Translations under genes and position numbers: made by a program
NCBI GenBank assembly: GCA_947623455.1
Contig: OX392532.1
Location: forward strand, 25,642,792 to 25,706,791
Reading direction: 5' to 3'
From: Mimachlamys varia
Taxonomy: Eukaryota > Mollusca > Bivalvia > Pectinida > Pectinidae
DNA length: 64,000 bases
The notes under the pieces: model-generated
Seen by the model: only the letters and a program-made list of their open reading frames with translations
What the model was told of the DNA's origin: nothing
Database searches by the model: none
In this document: positions 52,701 through 61,553 of the stretch, in pieces
How positions within the stretch are numbered: the stretch's first letter is position 1
Layout: each line of letters opens with the position of its first letter

Positions 52701-55700
52701 TTAATAAGAAATATTTGTGTGTATATAGTAAATACCCTTAATCTTGATAATTTTCCTGGTCTGATAAATTAACATCCTTGAAGTTTAATAGATATATATC
52801 TTATTATGTAATAAGCTATACTTGAAAACAGGATGGCATTTGAAAATTAATTTTCTTTTTGGTTTGTTGTTATTTTTGCAGCAATTAAATGACAGATAAA
52901 AGAAATATATCTCATTCCATTTAAATAAAAATTAGAAAATTCTTGTGTCAAAAACGAGGACTAAAAGTTATGTTATTGCTGCCTTACTTTGAAAGAAAAG
53001 GCTCTGGAAATTGGCCGATTCCAAAAATTAGCCTGGGTTTCTTTACTGAAACTGAAAATAAGTTTATAATCAAGATTTAAGGGTTTACAAGGTGTAGGTA
53101 GTCCACAACTACACAAGTCTATTTCTTCATCAGCTCAACAAGCGCAAACTGTAAAGTAGAAGATGTAAGTACAACAACTAAATATCATGTCTGCATAAAT
53201 TGCATGTGTTCGTGTTGGTATATGTAACACAGCGACACGAATGTGTACTCCAGTGGTTGTGTACTGCTACACTTCATTGTTACCGCATGCTCTCCCCAAA
53301 TTGACTGAAGTGTGTTCGTATCCCGACTCTAAAGTTCGTAATCTAAGCACTTCTTGCATGTACATTTTAAGTTATCGAGGGCGAGATCACTGTTATGAAG
53401 TCGTATTCAATGTATTTTAGATTGACCTGGTCAGGGTGTAAAGTATTTTAGGTTTACCTGGTTGGGGTGTGCTTATGTGCCATTCGTGTCTCGTCCATCG
53501 TCATTATTGTCGGTCATCATTGACGTCAGTCAGTTTTTTGTCAACTTTTAAAAAGTCTTAACTGCTAAAAAAATAAAATATTTTGTCCAAATTATGTATA
53601 GTGTACTTTTGAGTCAATGGAATCACATTTTAAGTGAATTGTGCCAAGACTTCTCTTGAGGAGTGAGTGGCTTTTGATTCAGCAGGGAAAATATTCGTTA
53701 TTATTAAAAATATACCATTTTAATGGATGTACAAATTTTAACTAAATTTGTTATGAAGTTTTCCTGGTTTCTGGTTTATAATTCCATATGAAATTTTCAA
53801 TCCCCATAGGCTTTAAATTTATAAGAACAACACAATTTATGAAATAAAATTATTTGGAATGAGTTGTTGAACTGTTTTTGTTGGTCATCAGTATGAATAT
53901 GTGATATATGTTGGTTGGGGGATGTGTATGTGGTGTTATAGAATTAAATCAATTTGTATGGATTTGCTGTCGATATTAATTTATCTAGTCCAATATATAG
54001 AGATTTGTTCGTGTATATGTGTCTGTGGATTGTGGTGTAATCTGTCTTTGTTCATTAGACATAGACTCATCCTCGATGTCCAGGGGTTACGCTCGACTAC
54101 ACTCTCTACACTCCGGGAATATGTCATGGCAAAATTGAAGACATGCTCAGGTAAAAAAAAACCTGGCCACTCGCTTGGCTGCATGCCTGTCTTTTGAAGA
54201 TTGCAAAGGAGCTGCAACCGCCTTCAAAGCTTGTCAATTTTTATCGTTATGTGACCACGAGATTCTTTTGATTTAAATCAAAGGGTCGAACCAGTCTTGT
54301 TGCCTCATCAACAAGGTGGCGCCCCGCAGCCTTCAGTTTTATCATGACATATTCTAGTGGTTTAGAGAGTGTAGGTAAGCGTAACCCCTGAATATCGAAG
54401 CTGACACAGACTTAATTAACAGGTGTACATCTTTCTGTGATATGTTGTGAGATGTAATAACAGATTATGTACTCTAATGTTTTGAGATGAGATTTCAATG
54501 TCAGCATGTGATGTAATGTGTTGTACGCTTACACGTGTCTGTGAAAAGAACTTTTAATTTGTCGGGCCGAAATTCACAACCCCTGACTTTCTCAAACTTG
54601 TGAGCTCCAGATCAAACTTTCAAGGAATATGTGCTATTCAACAAATCCAAGGAAGATTTGGAGTTCAATTATTATAGCTTCTAGCAATTATTAAGGGCAA
54701 GTGATGACATGAGCTCATGCTGTGGTGCAGTGTTCATCAGCCGTTCAGCGTCAACTTTTCCTTTAAACTTTTTCAGAAATACCAACAGGCCTTTATAGAC
54801 AGGATATTTGGCTAGTAGCTTTCTAGGAAGGAGCTGCTCATGCATGAACAAAGTTGAAAAAAAGTAAAAAATTTAGTTTTACATACTTTCAAGGTCACAG
54901 GAGTCAAATATGTCGAAACTTTCAAAAGACTTCTTCTGAAATATTAGAATGCCTAGAGACATATTTGGCCTGGTAGTATCCTTGGAAGGAGCAAAGTTTG
55001 TGAAAAAAATAATAAGTTTCACCAACTTTCAAGGTCACAGGTCAAATATGTCTAATTAAACTTTCAAACTACTTATGAAATACTGAAAGGGCTAGAGACG
55101 TGATATTTGACCCGTAGCTTCCTTGGATTTTTGGCTAATTAACGTAAAATTTGCGTAATTCCTTTCTAGACTCATTATTCCTGACTTACATGTCATAATT
55201 CAATTAAATATGATAGTATACCAGCAAATTTAGAATACCACACGAATTGCTCGAGCTGTTGATCTGGATTAATGTTGGGTTAAAGCAGGGCTTTCATTAT
55301 ACAGAAGAGGTAGGCTTCAAAATCTGTCCATAAACATGTGTCTGTGAAATATAAGATGCCAAGATATAATTTGTGTTTCTAGGTGAAGATTTACAGATTT
55401 GTCAGCATGTGATGTAATGTGTTGTACTGTGTGTCTAGTGTTGGGTGTTGTAACTGTAGAAATGTCGTGTATTATGTACTTTTCATGTACATGTATTATG
55501 TATGTACTGGGCTTATTACGTCATTCTCCAGAAGTCGGTGATGTCAATGCAATATCATAATAATCTGTAATTTAATATGGAAATATCACTGTTACATTAA
55601 CAATTATGAAAGTATTGCACAATAGAGTAAACATTATGTAATGAGTAAAAAAATTATGGTATTAATTTCTGGTAGTACTAATCTGGATGTGACACTGCTG

Positions 55701-58700
55701 TTTCATGGTAGTGGTAAATTTGATCACCACAGATCAGAGCTTATTCTCAGTTACATAATGAATTACTGACCTCATTCACCACTGAAAAAAATTCATAATG
55801 AAATAGTTCAGGCTTTAAATTGGAAACATCCATCATGCATGTAGGAGTGAATTACATGAGTTAACTGCAATTTTAGGTAGGGGCTACAATTGTACAAAAC
55901 TCGCTGATTTACCTGTGCAAGTCATTCAATCATGATATAAAGACAATTCGCCTTCGACAATAGTCAAGGAAAATGAGACCAAGGTTTTGCTTTTTTTTTG
56001 GTGCCAGCGGCCGAGACCAAAAACTGTAAATGTGGAATTGTTTGCGACGTGGAATTTATTCAACACTATTCAAACTGCTCAGTGTATAATAGAATTAAAG
56101 GCACACAGTATAAACAGCACCAAAAATTACCACACTACGATCAGTTTGGAAGCTGACTAAGCGAAAACTTCCTCATGGAAATTATTTACGTTTATAGTAA
56201 ACCATTGTGTTCAAGTCCACTTTTCACAGTGTTTCTAGTATTGTTTTCCGATCAAGTTGTAACATTACTCATACTACCATATTTATGTATATATGTGTCA
56301 TGTAAATTCCCGTGACATATGTACATGTACACATAATAGTAAAGGTTCTACTCGCCAAACATGTGGTCTGCTTATAAAGACCTCAAATATCTTGAATCAT
56401 GCAATTTATGTTTTCATGAGATTTTCTATCTTGCTATATTTGTTGTGTAGAAGTTTGAAACCGCTTGTATATAAAGTATGCGCTCCCCGTACTAACGGTG
56501 CTTTTTGGTCTAGTACAGCTGTATTAGGTTCCTGGTGTATGGTCCCAATACTAACTCGCAAAACTGGAATCCCTCAACCTTGTCTACTGCTTCGAGTAAA
56601 AGACTTGTTTGTTGTTTATTGGGGTATTTATTGTTGCTATGCATAAATTCAGCCAACACTTATTTAGTAGACATTGTTGTGAATATTATTGCAACATTCA
56701 GTCAAATATTCTGTCTTTATGCCTCATCACAAGAACTGTTTAAAGACCCTTTAAAAATGTTGGATTGTTTCCAGCATATTGCCTTGCTCTTCTAGAGAAG
56801 AAGTTTTCAACCTCCAATGTTTGATTGTTTCCAGCGTATTGCCTTGCTCTTCTAGAGAAGAAGCTTTTCAACCTCCAATATCTTACAAATTCAATTATTA
56901 TAACTGCCATTAACAGTTGTTAAATACCTCAACATCAGTATAATAGAGATAAAAACATGCAGTAGCTTATAGAGTCAAAGGTCAAGTTCAGTTATTTTTA
57001 CACAACCAATAAATGGTTTATGTGACTTTTAGATGATTCATACAGAATGAACTCAGTGCCTTTCATCAGACAATTAAATGCAATTAGTAAAGTGTATTGA
57101 ACACCAATGTGTAAATTGTGTATAGAATTTTGAAGGCAAAATTTTTTGGGGGGAAAGGGGCCATTGAATATTATTCCACATTTTTGGAACGAAAAAAAAT
57201 CCTATGTATATTGTAAAATTAACATGAGCATATTCAGCATGCTGTGGAGTAATTGCCAATTTATTGTTATACACATGTATATGTGTTTGTGAAACAACTG
57301 AATTTTACAGTTGGAGAGACAATTTTGGAGCATTGCCAACAGTAAGAGTTCCAGATGAGTTAGTTGGATCAGCTCCTGATTTCTTTCTGAAAAAAAGCAA
57401 ACAGAAAATGAGCCGTGAAGTAGTATACAGAACCAGATGATAATCTCTAGGAAAATTAATGTAGAATTGTTTAGCTCTCACGTGTATTGTAATGTACATA
57501 TTAATAATTTAAGTGATATACCATTTAATATCTCCACAATTACACAGTAGTTTACTGTAAAAGTACACTATTTCTATTATACTTATTACAGTTTACAATA
57601 ATATGGTTTATAATATTACACATTAGTTTACAATATTACCTTATATGGTGTAATATTACATTTTAGAATATATCTATTCTATTACACTGTTCCAAATATA
57701 CAATGTACATTTATTACATTGTTGGTAAAGTGTATTTTTCTCTACTTGACTTATATTACTCCAGAAATCACATACTGAAAAATCATCACCTACTTTCCCT
57801 TTAAAAGTCTGATTGAGTTAACTCATTCACCCCTGAAGACACATTTGAACTCTTCCAAAGCAAAGGTTGGGATAGTACATTTTGAAATTTCAGGGGAGAA
57901 TGAGTAAAGCATATGACAGAATTACTTTTTGTACATGTATAATGGGTATGTCCAATATAATTTTTTTTTGAGGTTAGGGGGCATAGATCTACAGAAGGAA
58001 AGGGAATATTTCAATGAGTACAGTCAAACCTTGTATTCTCGGACTCATATAACTCAAAGACCCTGTTTAATTCAAAGTTTAACCATATTCCTGTCGACGC
58101 CCAGATAAAAAAAATTGACTGTATATCTAAAGAAAACATGAAAGCATATAATGAAGCAAGTTGATGAGAAAAGGCCAATTTTTCACTTAAAATTTATTCC
58201 TGATTAATTAAGTTTTAGGCTATCATTTCTCTTTAATTAAGATTAGTTTATGATTTCAAAATATGACAATGTTCTTATGATAAGTTTAAAGTAAATCATT
58301 TAATAATGAATAATGATCTGTAAAAATGTAACAAGATTTCAATCTCTCAATTTACATCACATTTTATAGCATTCAACCCTGAAATTATGTAATGAACTAT
58401 TCCAATCTTTGAATTAAACAAGTTCAAATATTTCTTCAGGAGTAAATGAGTTTTACAGGAATCAGTGTTTGTAATATCTCATATCTGGTAGATGGGTGAG
58501 GACTAGTTTATTATGTATATTACCTATACAGTATATGTTAAATATAATTTGATCATACAAATATTGATTTCTGAATTAGATTTTTCAACAAGATTTGTGT
58601 GTTTTTCAAGTGATAAAGTTTATGATCTCCTGCTGAAAAAAAGCTATAAGAGACCTTAAAAGGACAATAAATGTAATAGAGGTACACATATAAACATGAT

Positions 58701-59292
58701 TATGCCATGACATCATCGATGATCGAGAGGTATCTACTAAAAGTTCATCTGTCCCCGATCGAACGTGAAAATTTATGGGGTCACCTGCCTGAACACGTGG
58801 GTTTTCTACTGGTACTCCGGTTTCCTCCCACTTTAAGACCCCTTGCGCTCTATTATCCAGGCCAATAAGAGTGATTAATATAAGTTGAATAACTTGTTTA
58901 ATAATTGTTGTAAAATAAATAAAGTTTTAAATATTATATAAAAGTTTATCTGTCCTTACCAATCTTCATTACAACACTAGTACTGAGTTCATAGCTCCTG
59001 GATTTTGATGAAGATTTTGTTGCAGGAAATTGAAGTTTGATTTGTATTGTTGTCCTGATCTTAAAGAGAAGAGTTATCTTTGTTAATTGTAGAAAGTGAG
59101 AAGTTAACTTTCCCGTACTTGTTTGTTTTACAGGACAGTCGCAGTTCCCGTATGATACCAACCAGTGCTAAGCCACCCCTTCCCATGAGTGGGCGGAGCA
59201 GGGATAGCTCCTCATCAAGTCGTCACCACAAAAGCCCCTCCCCCCACCGCCGGTCACGCCCACACACAGGCCGATCCAACAGCTCTTCATAA
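31741..59292 (+). CDS. Large ankyrin-repeat protein with Q/P-rich, basic and His/Asp-rich tail, 15 exons
   Basis: Predicted scaffold protein, family unassigned. Exons: 31741-31759, 35335-35715, 36518-36646, 37367-37521, 43333-43551, 44239-44314, 45527-45670, 46182-46417, 46826-47038, 47768-47855, 48688-48917, 49738-50155, 50691-51000, 51877-52363, 59134-59292. All junctions are GT-AG with matching phases, giving 1087 residues. Exon 1 codes only MAVKRK plus one base; ATG has a good AAAATGG context. Residues about 7-65 look helical (LNLALLQLQKYYRLLQNR). Residues about 115-390 hold seven or so ankyrin repeats (GRTALIYAV, GSTALHQACHDA, GRAPIHWAVTT, GLSPCMWACRLDH, GRTWMHWSIR, GKTVLLLAAEMG, RTALHLASIGGH). 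After that come low-complexity stretches: polyQ (about 600-618), proline-rich (640-770), a lysine/arginine run (KREKKKKRKKR, about 800), DHSDHR repeats (about 945-990) and an SR/H-rich C-terminus. The layout recalls inversin- or ANKRD55-like proteins, but I do not claim orthology. A further small exon inside the 6.8-kb last intron cannot be excluded. Confidence 0.88.
32941..33892. mobile_element. Degenerate hAT-like element (CAGGGGTGTAAAAAT ends) in ankyrin gene intron 1
   Basis: Left end CAGGGGTGTAAAAATCCACT and right end ATTTTTACACCCCAG are inverted, about 950 bp apart. Next to the ends, words such as GGGCTAGTG and CTAGCCC repeat in both orientations. The interior contains no recognisable transposase. 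AAACA lies beside both ends, possibly a remnant target duplication. Confidence 0.6.
36704..36853 (+). mobile_element. Short MITE with CAGGGTTTG ends
   Basis: 150 bp starting CAGGGTTTGTGCTGGG and ending GATGCAAACCCTG, with TGTGT on both sides. A second, inverted and truncated copy lies at 36956-37100 (CAGGGTTTGCGTTGAAGCCG, then GTCCCTATATCTTTTTCAAG). Both are in the intron between ankyrin exons 3 and 4. Confidence 0.65.
36956..37100 (-). mobile_element. Inverted partner copy of the CAGGGTTTG MITE
   Basis: Its reverse complement aligns with most of 36704-36853. The pair, about 100 bp apart and in opposite orientation, could fold into a hairpin in the pre-mRNA. Confidence 0.6.
37610..37960 (+). 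repeat. Three diverged ~130-bp tandem units
   Basis: The words GTTGAGATCCCCA or GATTAAGATCCCCA, ATTGCTTGGTATAAA, and GCCACGCCCTTGCAGAC recur in order three times with drift. The array lies in the 5.8-kb intron after ankyrin exon 4, directly before the 25-bp array. Confidence 0.6.
38001..38176 (+). repeat. 25-bp minisatellite, about 7 units
   Basis: The unit is close to ACCAAACTTTAATGCCCACC plus CATTA. Units have constant length and only a few substitutions. It lies in the intron between ankyrin exons 4 and 5 and is followed at 38215-38303 by the CTCTGGGCCTCTT repeat end. Confidence 0.88.
39382..39539. mobile_element. Short hAT-like MITE (CAGGGAT termini), copy 2
   Basis: CAGGGATCACTTTGGGGATT at the left and AGCCAGAATTATCCCTG at the right, aligning with 7888-8057. 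It lies in an ankyrin gene intron. Confidence 0.55.
40262..40350. mobile_element. ~90-bp palindromic MITE (CTCATTCACCCCTGAA family)
   Basis: Starts AACTCATTTACCCCTGTA, contains ACACATTTGAACTCTTCCAG, and ends AGGGAAGAATGAGTTAA. It belongs to the family also present at 52572-52656, 57818-57906 and 59782-59872. Confidence 0.75.
43018..43225 (+). repeat. Molluscan-type tRNA-derived SINE
   Basis: The segment GAGCGCTCGCCCCTGTGAAG, then GGGTTCTGTCCCCTGG and CCGAGGCATACCAAAGTC, is a wording I associate with tRNA-derived SINEs widespread in bivalves (B-box-like GGTTCTGTCCC). An upstream word TGCATGATCAAAAGAGGCGA has a close match at about 1822-1842, in an INPP5K-like intron. Confidence 0.6.
43589..43840. 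mobile_element. MITE with TACTGTAAACTAACTTA ends
   Basis: About 250 bp with inverted ends TACTGTAAACTAACTTA and TAAGTTGGTTTACAGTA, and CG-containing body words (TTTCGCGAATTTCGCGG). A TA at each edge is compatible with Tc1/mariner- or PIF-like insertion. It begins only about 40 bp after the donor of ankyrin exon 5. Confidence 0.78.
44501..45049. mobile_element. Foldback/Mutator-like non-autonomous transposon, copy 2
   Basis: 549 bp aligning end to end with 15340-15910. The left end is ATCTGATTAAAATACAGATG and the right end CTGTATTTTAATCAAATTGAG. The 9-bp duplication GAAAATACT lies on both flanks (44492-44500 and 45050-45058). It sits in the intron between ankyrin exons 6 and 7. Confidence 0.88.
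45061..45480 (+). repeat. ~55-bp minisatellite, about 7-8 units
   Basis: The unit contains GTGGGACAGGGATCATTAAG, GGGAGATTACTGTAGATAG and AAAATACACAACACA. The first units are shorter and irregular, the later ones nearly identical. It starts right at the edge of foldback copy 2 and stops about 45 bp before the acceptor of ankyrin exon 7. Confidence 0.88.
47560..47725. repeat. Fragment of a TACTGTCGAACCTTGTTATC-type MITE
   Basis: ACTACTGTCGAACCTTGTTA at the left and GAGGTACAACTGTA at the right. A related fragment starts at about 58018 (TACAGTCAAACCTTGTATTC). Both look like eroded mariner-type MITEs. Confidence 0.45.
48243..48687 (+). repeat. 39-bp minisatellite carrying a 3' splice-site module in every unit
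   Basis: Eleven units of exactly 39 bp plus a last one of 42 bp. AG dinucleotides (ends) fall at 48255, 48294, 48333, 48372, 48411, 48450, 48489, 48528, 48567, 48606, 48645 and 48687; the last is the inferred acceptor of ankyrin exon 11. Each unit reads roughly GTTTCTAACTGTACATG, TCTGACAG, AGGATAGTGTCCAG. CTAAC resembles a branch point 15-20 nt before the AG. In the frame of exon 11 the unit reads EDSVQVSNCTCLT and stays open from 48426 into the exon. The only in-frame stop is TAG at 48423-48425. Confidence 0.93.
48880..49620 (+). repeat. ~50-bp minisatellite copying the end and splice donor of ankyrin exon 11
   Basis: About a dozen units of 50 bp (some about 80 bp), each containing GCCCCTCCAAACCTTTATAT, GCTCAGCCACTT and GTAAGTATGACCTGCC. 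The first unit is the exon end itself (RPSKPLYAQPL) with the donor at 48918. Intact GTAAGT copies recur at 49178, 49228, 49407 and 49567; weaker GTATGT or GTACGT copies are at 48998 and 49128; others are mutated. The unit is not a multiple of three, and the exon frame meets a stop at 49005-49007. Confidence 0.92.
52080..52160 (+). repeat. 18-bp in-frame repeat inside ankyrin exon 14
   Basis: GACCATAGCGACCATCGT is repeated about four times and encodes DHSDHR units inside the His/Asp-rich tail. It is part of the coding sequence of exon 14 (51877-52363). Confidence 0.9.
52572..52656. mobile_element. ~90-bp palindromic MITE, copy in ankyrin last intron
   Basis: TTAACTCATTCATGCCTGAA on the left, TTTCAGGGGCGAATGAATT on the right. 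Same family as 40262-40350, 57818-57906 and 59782-59872. Confidence 0.75.
54081..54390. mobile_element. hAT-like MITE with CAGGGGTTACGCT ends
   Basis: 310 bp. The left end CAGGGGTTACGCTCGACTAC matches, inverted, the right end GTAGGTAAGCGTAACCCCTG. Inner words also pair (ACACTCTCTACACTCC with AGAGAGTGTAG; ATATGTCATG with CATGACATAT). No clear target duplication. Ankyrin gene last intron. Confidence 0.78.
54697..55140 (+). repeat. Truncated copy of the GCTCACC tandem-repeat element
   Basis: Starts near GGGCAAGTGATGACATGAGC / TCATGCTGTGGTGCAG and contains two to three diverged units with ACTTTCAAGGTCACAGG, CCTAGAGACATATTTGG and GGTAGTATCCTTGGAAGG. It lacks a recognisable right end. Confidence 0.55.
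56761..56880 (+). repeat. 60-bp tandem duplication
   Basis: ATTGTTTCCAGCATATTGCC and its following 40 bases are repeated immediately with only three or four changes (copies 56761-56820 and 56821-56880). The high identity suggests a recent event. Non-coding, in the last intron of the ankyrin gene. Confidence 0.92.
57818..57906. mobile_element. ~90-bp palindromic MITE, well preserved
   Basis: TTAACTCATTCACCCCTGAA at the left and TTTCAGGGGAGAATGAGTAA at the right, with ACACATTTGAACTCTTCCA inside. A degenerate inverted relative lies at 58376-58454. Confidence 0.8.
58736..58930 (+). repeat. SINE-like repeat with GGTACTCCGGTTTCCTCCCA core
   Basis: The core GGTACTCCGGTTTCCTCCCA, preceded by a GTGGGTTTTCTAC word, is a wording found in many marine invertebrate SINEs. 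The copy ends in an A/T-rich tail containing AAATAAATAAAG. It is located about 200 bp upstream of the last ankyrin exon. Confidence 0.55.
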
Positions 59293-59781
59293 AATCATCC
59301 ACCTTTTCGATCAGCTACACCTACACAACTCTTCAAGCTCCAAATTTTCTTGGATCATGCAGTGACTGAATATTTGCCTGAATCTGTTCTTTTGCACCCC
59401 CTTCGTCTCCGAAACTTTTGGAAATCTTTTCGTCTTAAAGAATCATTTGAAAGCAAAATGAAGTACTGGCAGATAAATGAAAGAAGGCTTTATAACCAAA
59501 TTAAAAGCTGAATGATTTTGTAATTATTGCTGAAAGCACAGATGTTTGTCAGTACATTTCAGTGCCACCAACACACGAAATGTAAATAGCACCAAGCTAA
59601 TGGTGAAAAGTACATTTCCTACTTAGTGTGAAATGTTCATTACTGAATTAGTATACCGTGGTGTATACAGACAGTATTTCATGAAATAATGAGAAACTGA
59701 AATATACTATTTCACCCTATACCAACATAGGGCATGTATCCTGTACTCTTTTATCCATACTTTGGTTATGGATTTATATAA

Positions 59782-59872
59782 TTAACTCATTCACCCTTGA
59801 AGACAGATTTAAACTCTTCCAGTTCTAAGCTTGGAACAGTTCATTATGAAATTCCAGGGGTACACGAGTTAA
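59782..59872. mobile_element. ~90-bp palindromic MITE with TTAA at both ends
   Basis: TTAACTCATTCACCCTTGAA to CCAGGGGTACACGAGTTAA, with TTAA at 59782-59785 and 59869-59872. It lies in the probable 3' UTR of the ankyrin gene. Confidence 0.78.
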
Positions 59873-60461
59873 TGTGCCAGTGAATTGCAGGAGACACGAA
59901 CATATGCTATATGCATTGAAGCTGGTACAGTAACATATTTCAAGGGAGTTAACCCTGACATCATGGGTATAACATGACACTTTCGATGTTCTATGATATT
60001 CCTGGATTATTCCTTATAGTAGAATATCAGAGTTAACATGGCTGCCTCGGCAGAATTATGTCTCAACGAGATATACGGTATATTTTCGATTTCTGGGGGT
60101 GAATGTTGATGGAGATTTCTATAGGGGTGTTAAAAAGAACAACATACAGTGCTGACAATGATGCTACTTGTAATGACAGATTCCCTGTTAGAGAGTGGGA
60201 AGGTGGATTTGAGAATGTATGAAATGTTTGTAATTTGATTCTAACTTATGACTATAGTGAGTTTTCTCAATACTCAAAAATCAACTGATTTCACCTGTTG
60301 TGCCAAGACTTCGTGTTTCCTTATTAATTGAAAAAATCTTGTATACCCTTTGCATTCTTCAAGTTACCCTCTATATAAGCTCATTCAGTGACCAGCAAAG
60401 CTTAACTGAATTGAGTCCTTTCGTTACAATTGCAATACTATTGTACATACCATATGCTTAA

Positions 60462-60826
60462 AGGCCTAATACATGTAACTTCAGAAAATTTTTCGTGATT
60501 CTGAAAAATTCTGAAAGAAACCCCCAGTTGATAACCATGCAAAAATAAGCCTAAAGCGAAGAAAATCTGAGCGGTAACTAACAAGAAACTCTTGACAGAA
60601 AAATCCCAAGAATTGAAAATAATTCAGGTGTGGCCCACTTCAACAACAAGCTGAAGACAGTTCAAAATGGACACGTGTTTACAAATACTGAGTTTCAACT
60701 GCTGCTGTACTGGTAACTGCGTAAGAATTCATCTTGGATATTGCTGATATCAGTTAATCTATAAATATAAGTTATTTGGCTTGATTTTAGCTTCAAGTGT
60801 TGCCGAAAAATACTTATACTGGGCCT
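60462..60826 (-). mobile_element. TTAA-flanked MITE, copy C (full length, inverted)
   Basis: 365 bp whose reverse complement aligns with 19089-19471. Ends AGGCCTAATACATGTAAC and ATACTGGGCCT, with TTAA at 60458-60461 and 60827-60830. Confidence 0.86.
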
Positions 60827-61134
60827 TTAACAGCAGAGCTGATATTTTGTCCAATTTCCATGGACAACTTCTAGCTTGTACACATTTTACCCCTTTGTGT
60901 ACATATGCTTTTGATGAAATGACAGGTTACATAATATACTTGTCATCGAAAAAGTCTCATGAAACATGTATTGATTGTGTAAAAGGAAAGGATCGTTACA
61001 TTAATCATATTTTCCCACCTGAAGAACATATTAACAGAGAAATACATATGTAATCTGTGATGACTAGGTATCTCTGAGGGTAATTTGGAGAATGTGGAAT
61101 GGTCTTGTTATGTAATTACTGCTGCACCTATAGC

Positions 61135-61553
61135 TAGTGATGGGATGAGGATGGTTTATTATTGAAAATCAGTCGGTTTGTCGATCCTTTCCGATTCCGA
61201 TTATCGATTACAAAATCCATTATCAGCATAATTGGTTCATCATTAAGAAGCATTAAATGTTTTCAATGTGAAAAAAAGCAGAAAATTTGATTTTGGATAA
61301 ACATGTTATGTTTGATATATATGGTGTATAAAACTGCAAGAAAATTGCTAGAAATACATTGATTATAAAAGAATCAAACCTTATGTGTAATGAACAGCTC
61401 AGTCTATTAATGTAGTTAGTGTTCTCACTTTATTTCAATAATCAATCCAATGAAATTATGAACCCATTATGCAATCGATAATCGATCAGGTTACTGTTTC
61501 AGATTACAAACCGATTTATCAATTTTGATTTTGAGCCAATTGACCCATCACTA
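61135..61553. mobile_element. hAT-like element with TAGTGATGGG ends
   Basis: About 419 bp with ends TAGTGATGGG and CCCATCACTA, and inner inverted ATCGAT/ATAATCGAT words. TAGTGATGGG is a terminus I associate with hAT MITEs. No ORF. No clean target duplication was seen. Confidence 0.7.

Noticed and set aside
60781..61053. 90-codon plus-strand ORF downstream of the ankyrin gene
   Set aside because: It begins inside TTAA MITE copy C and has no domain or neighbouring exon structure.
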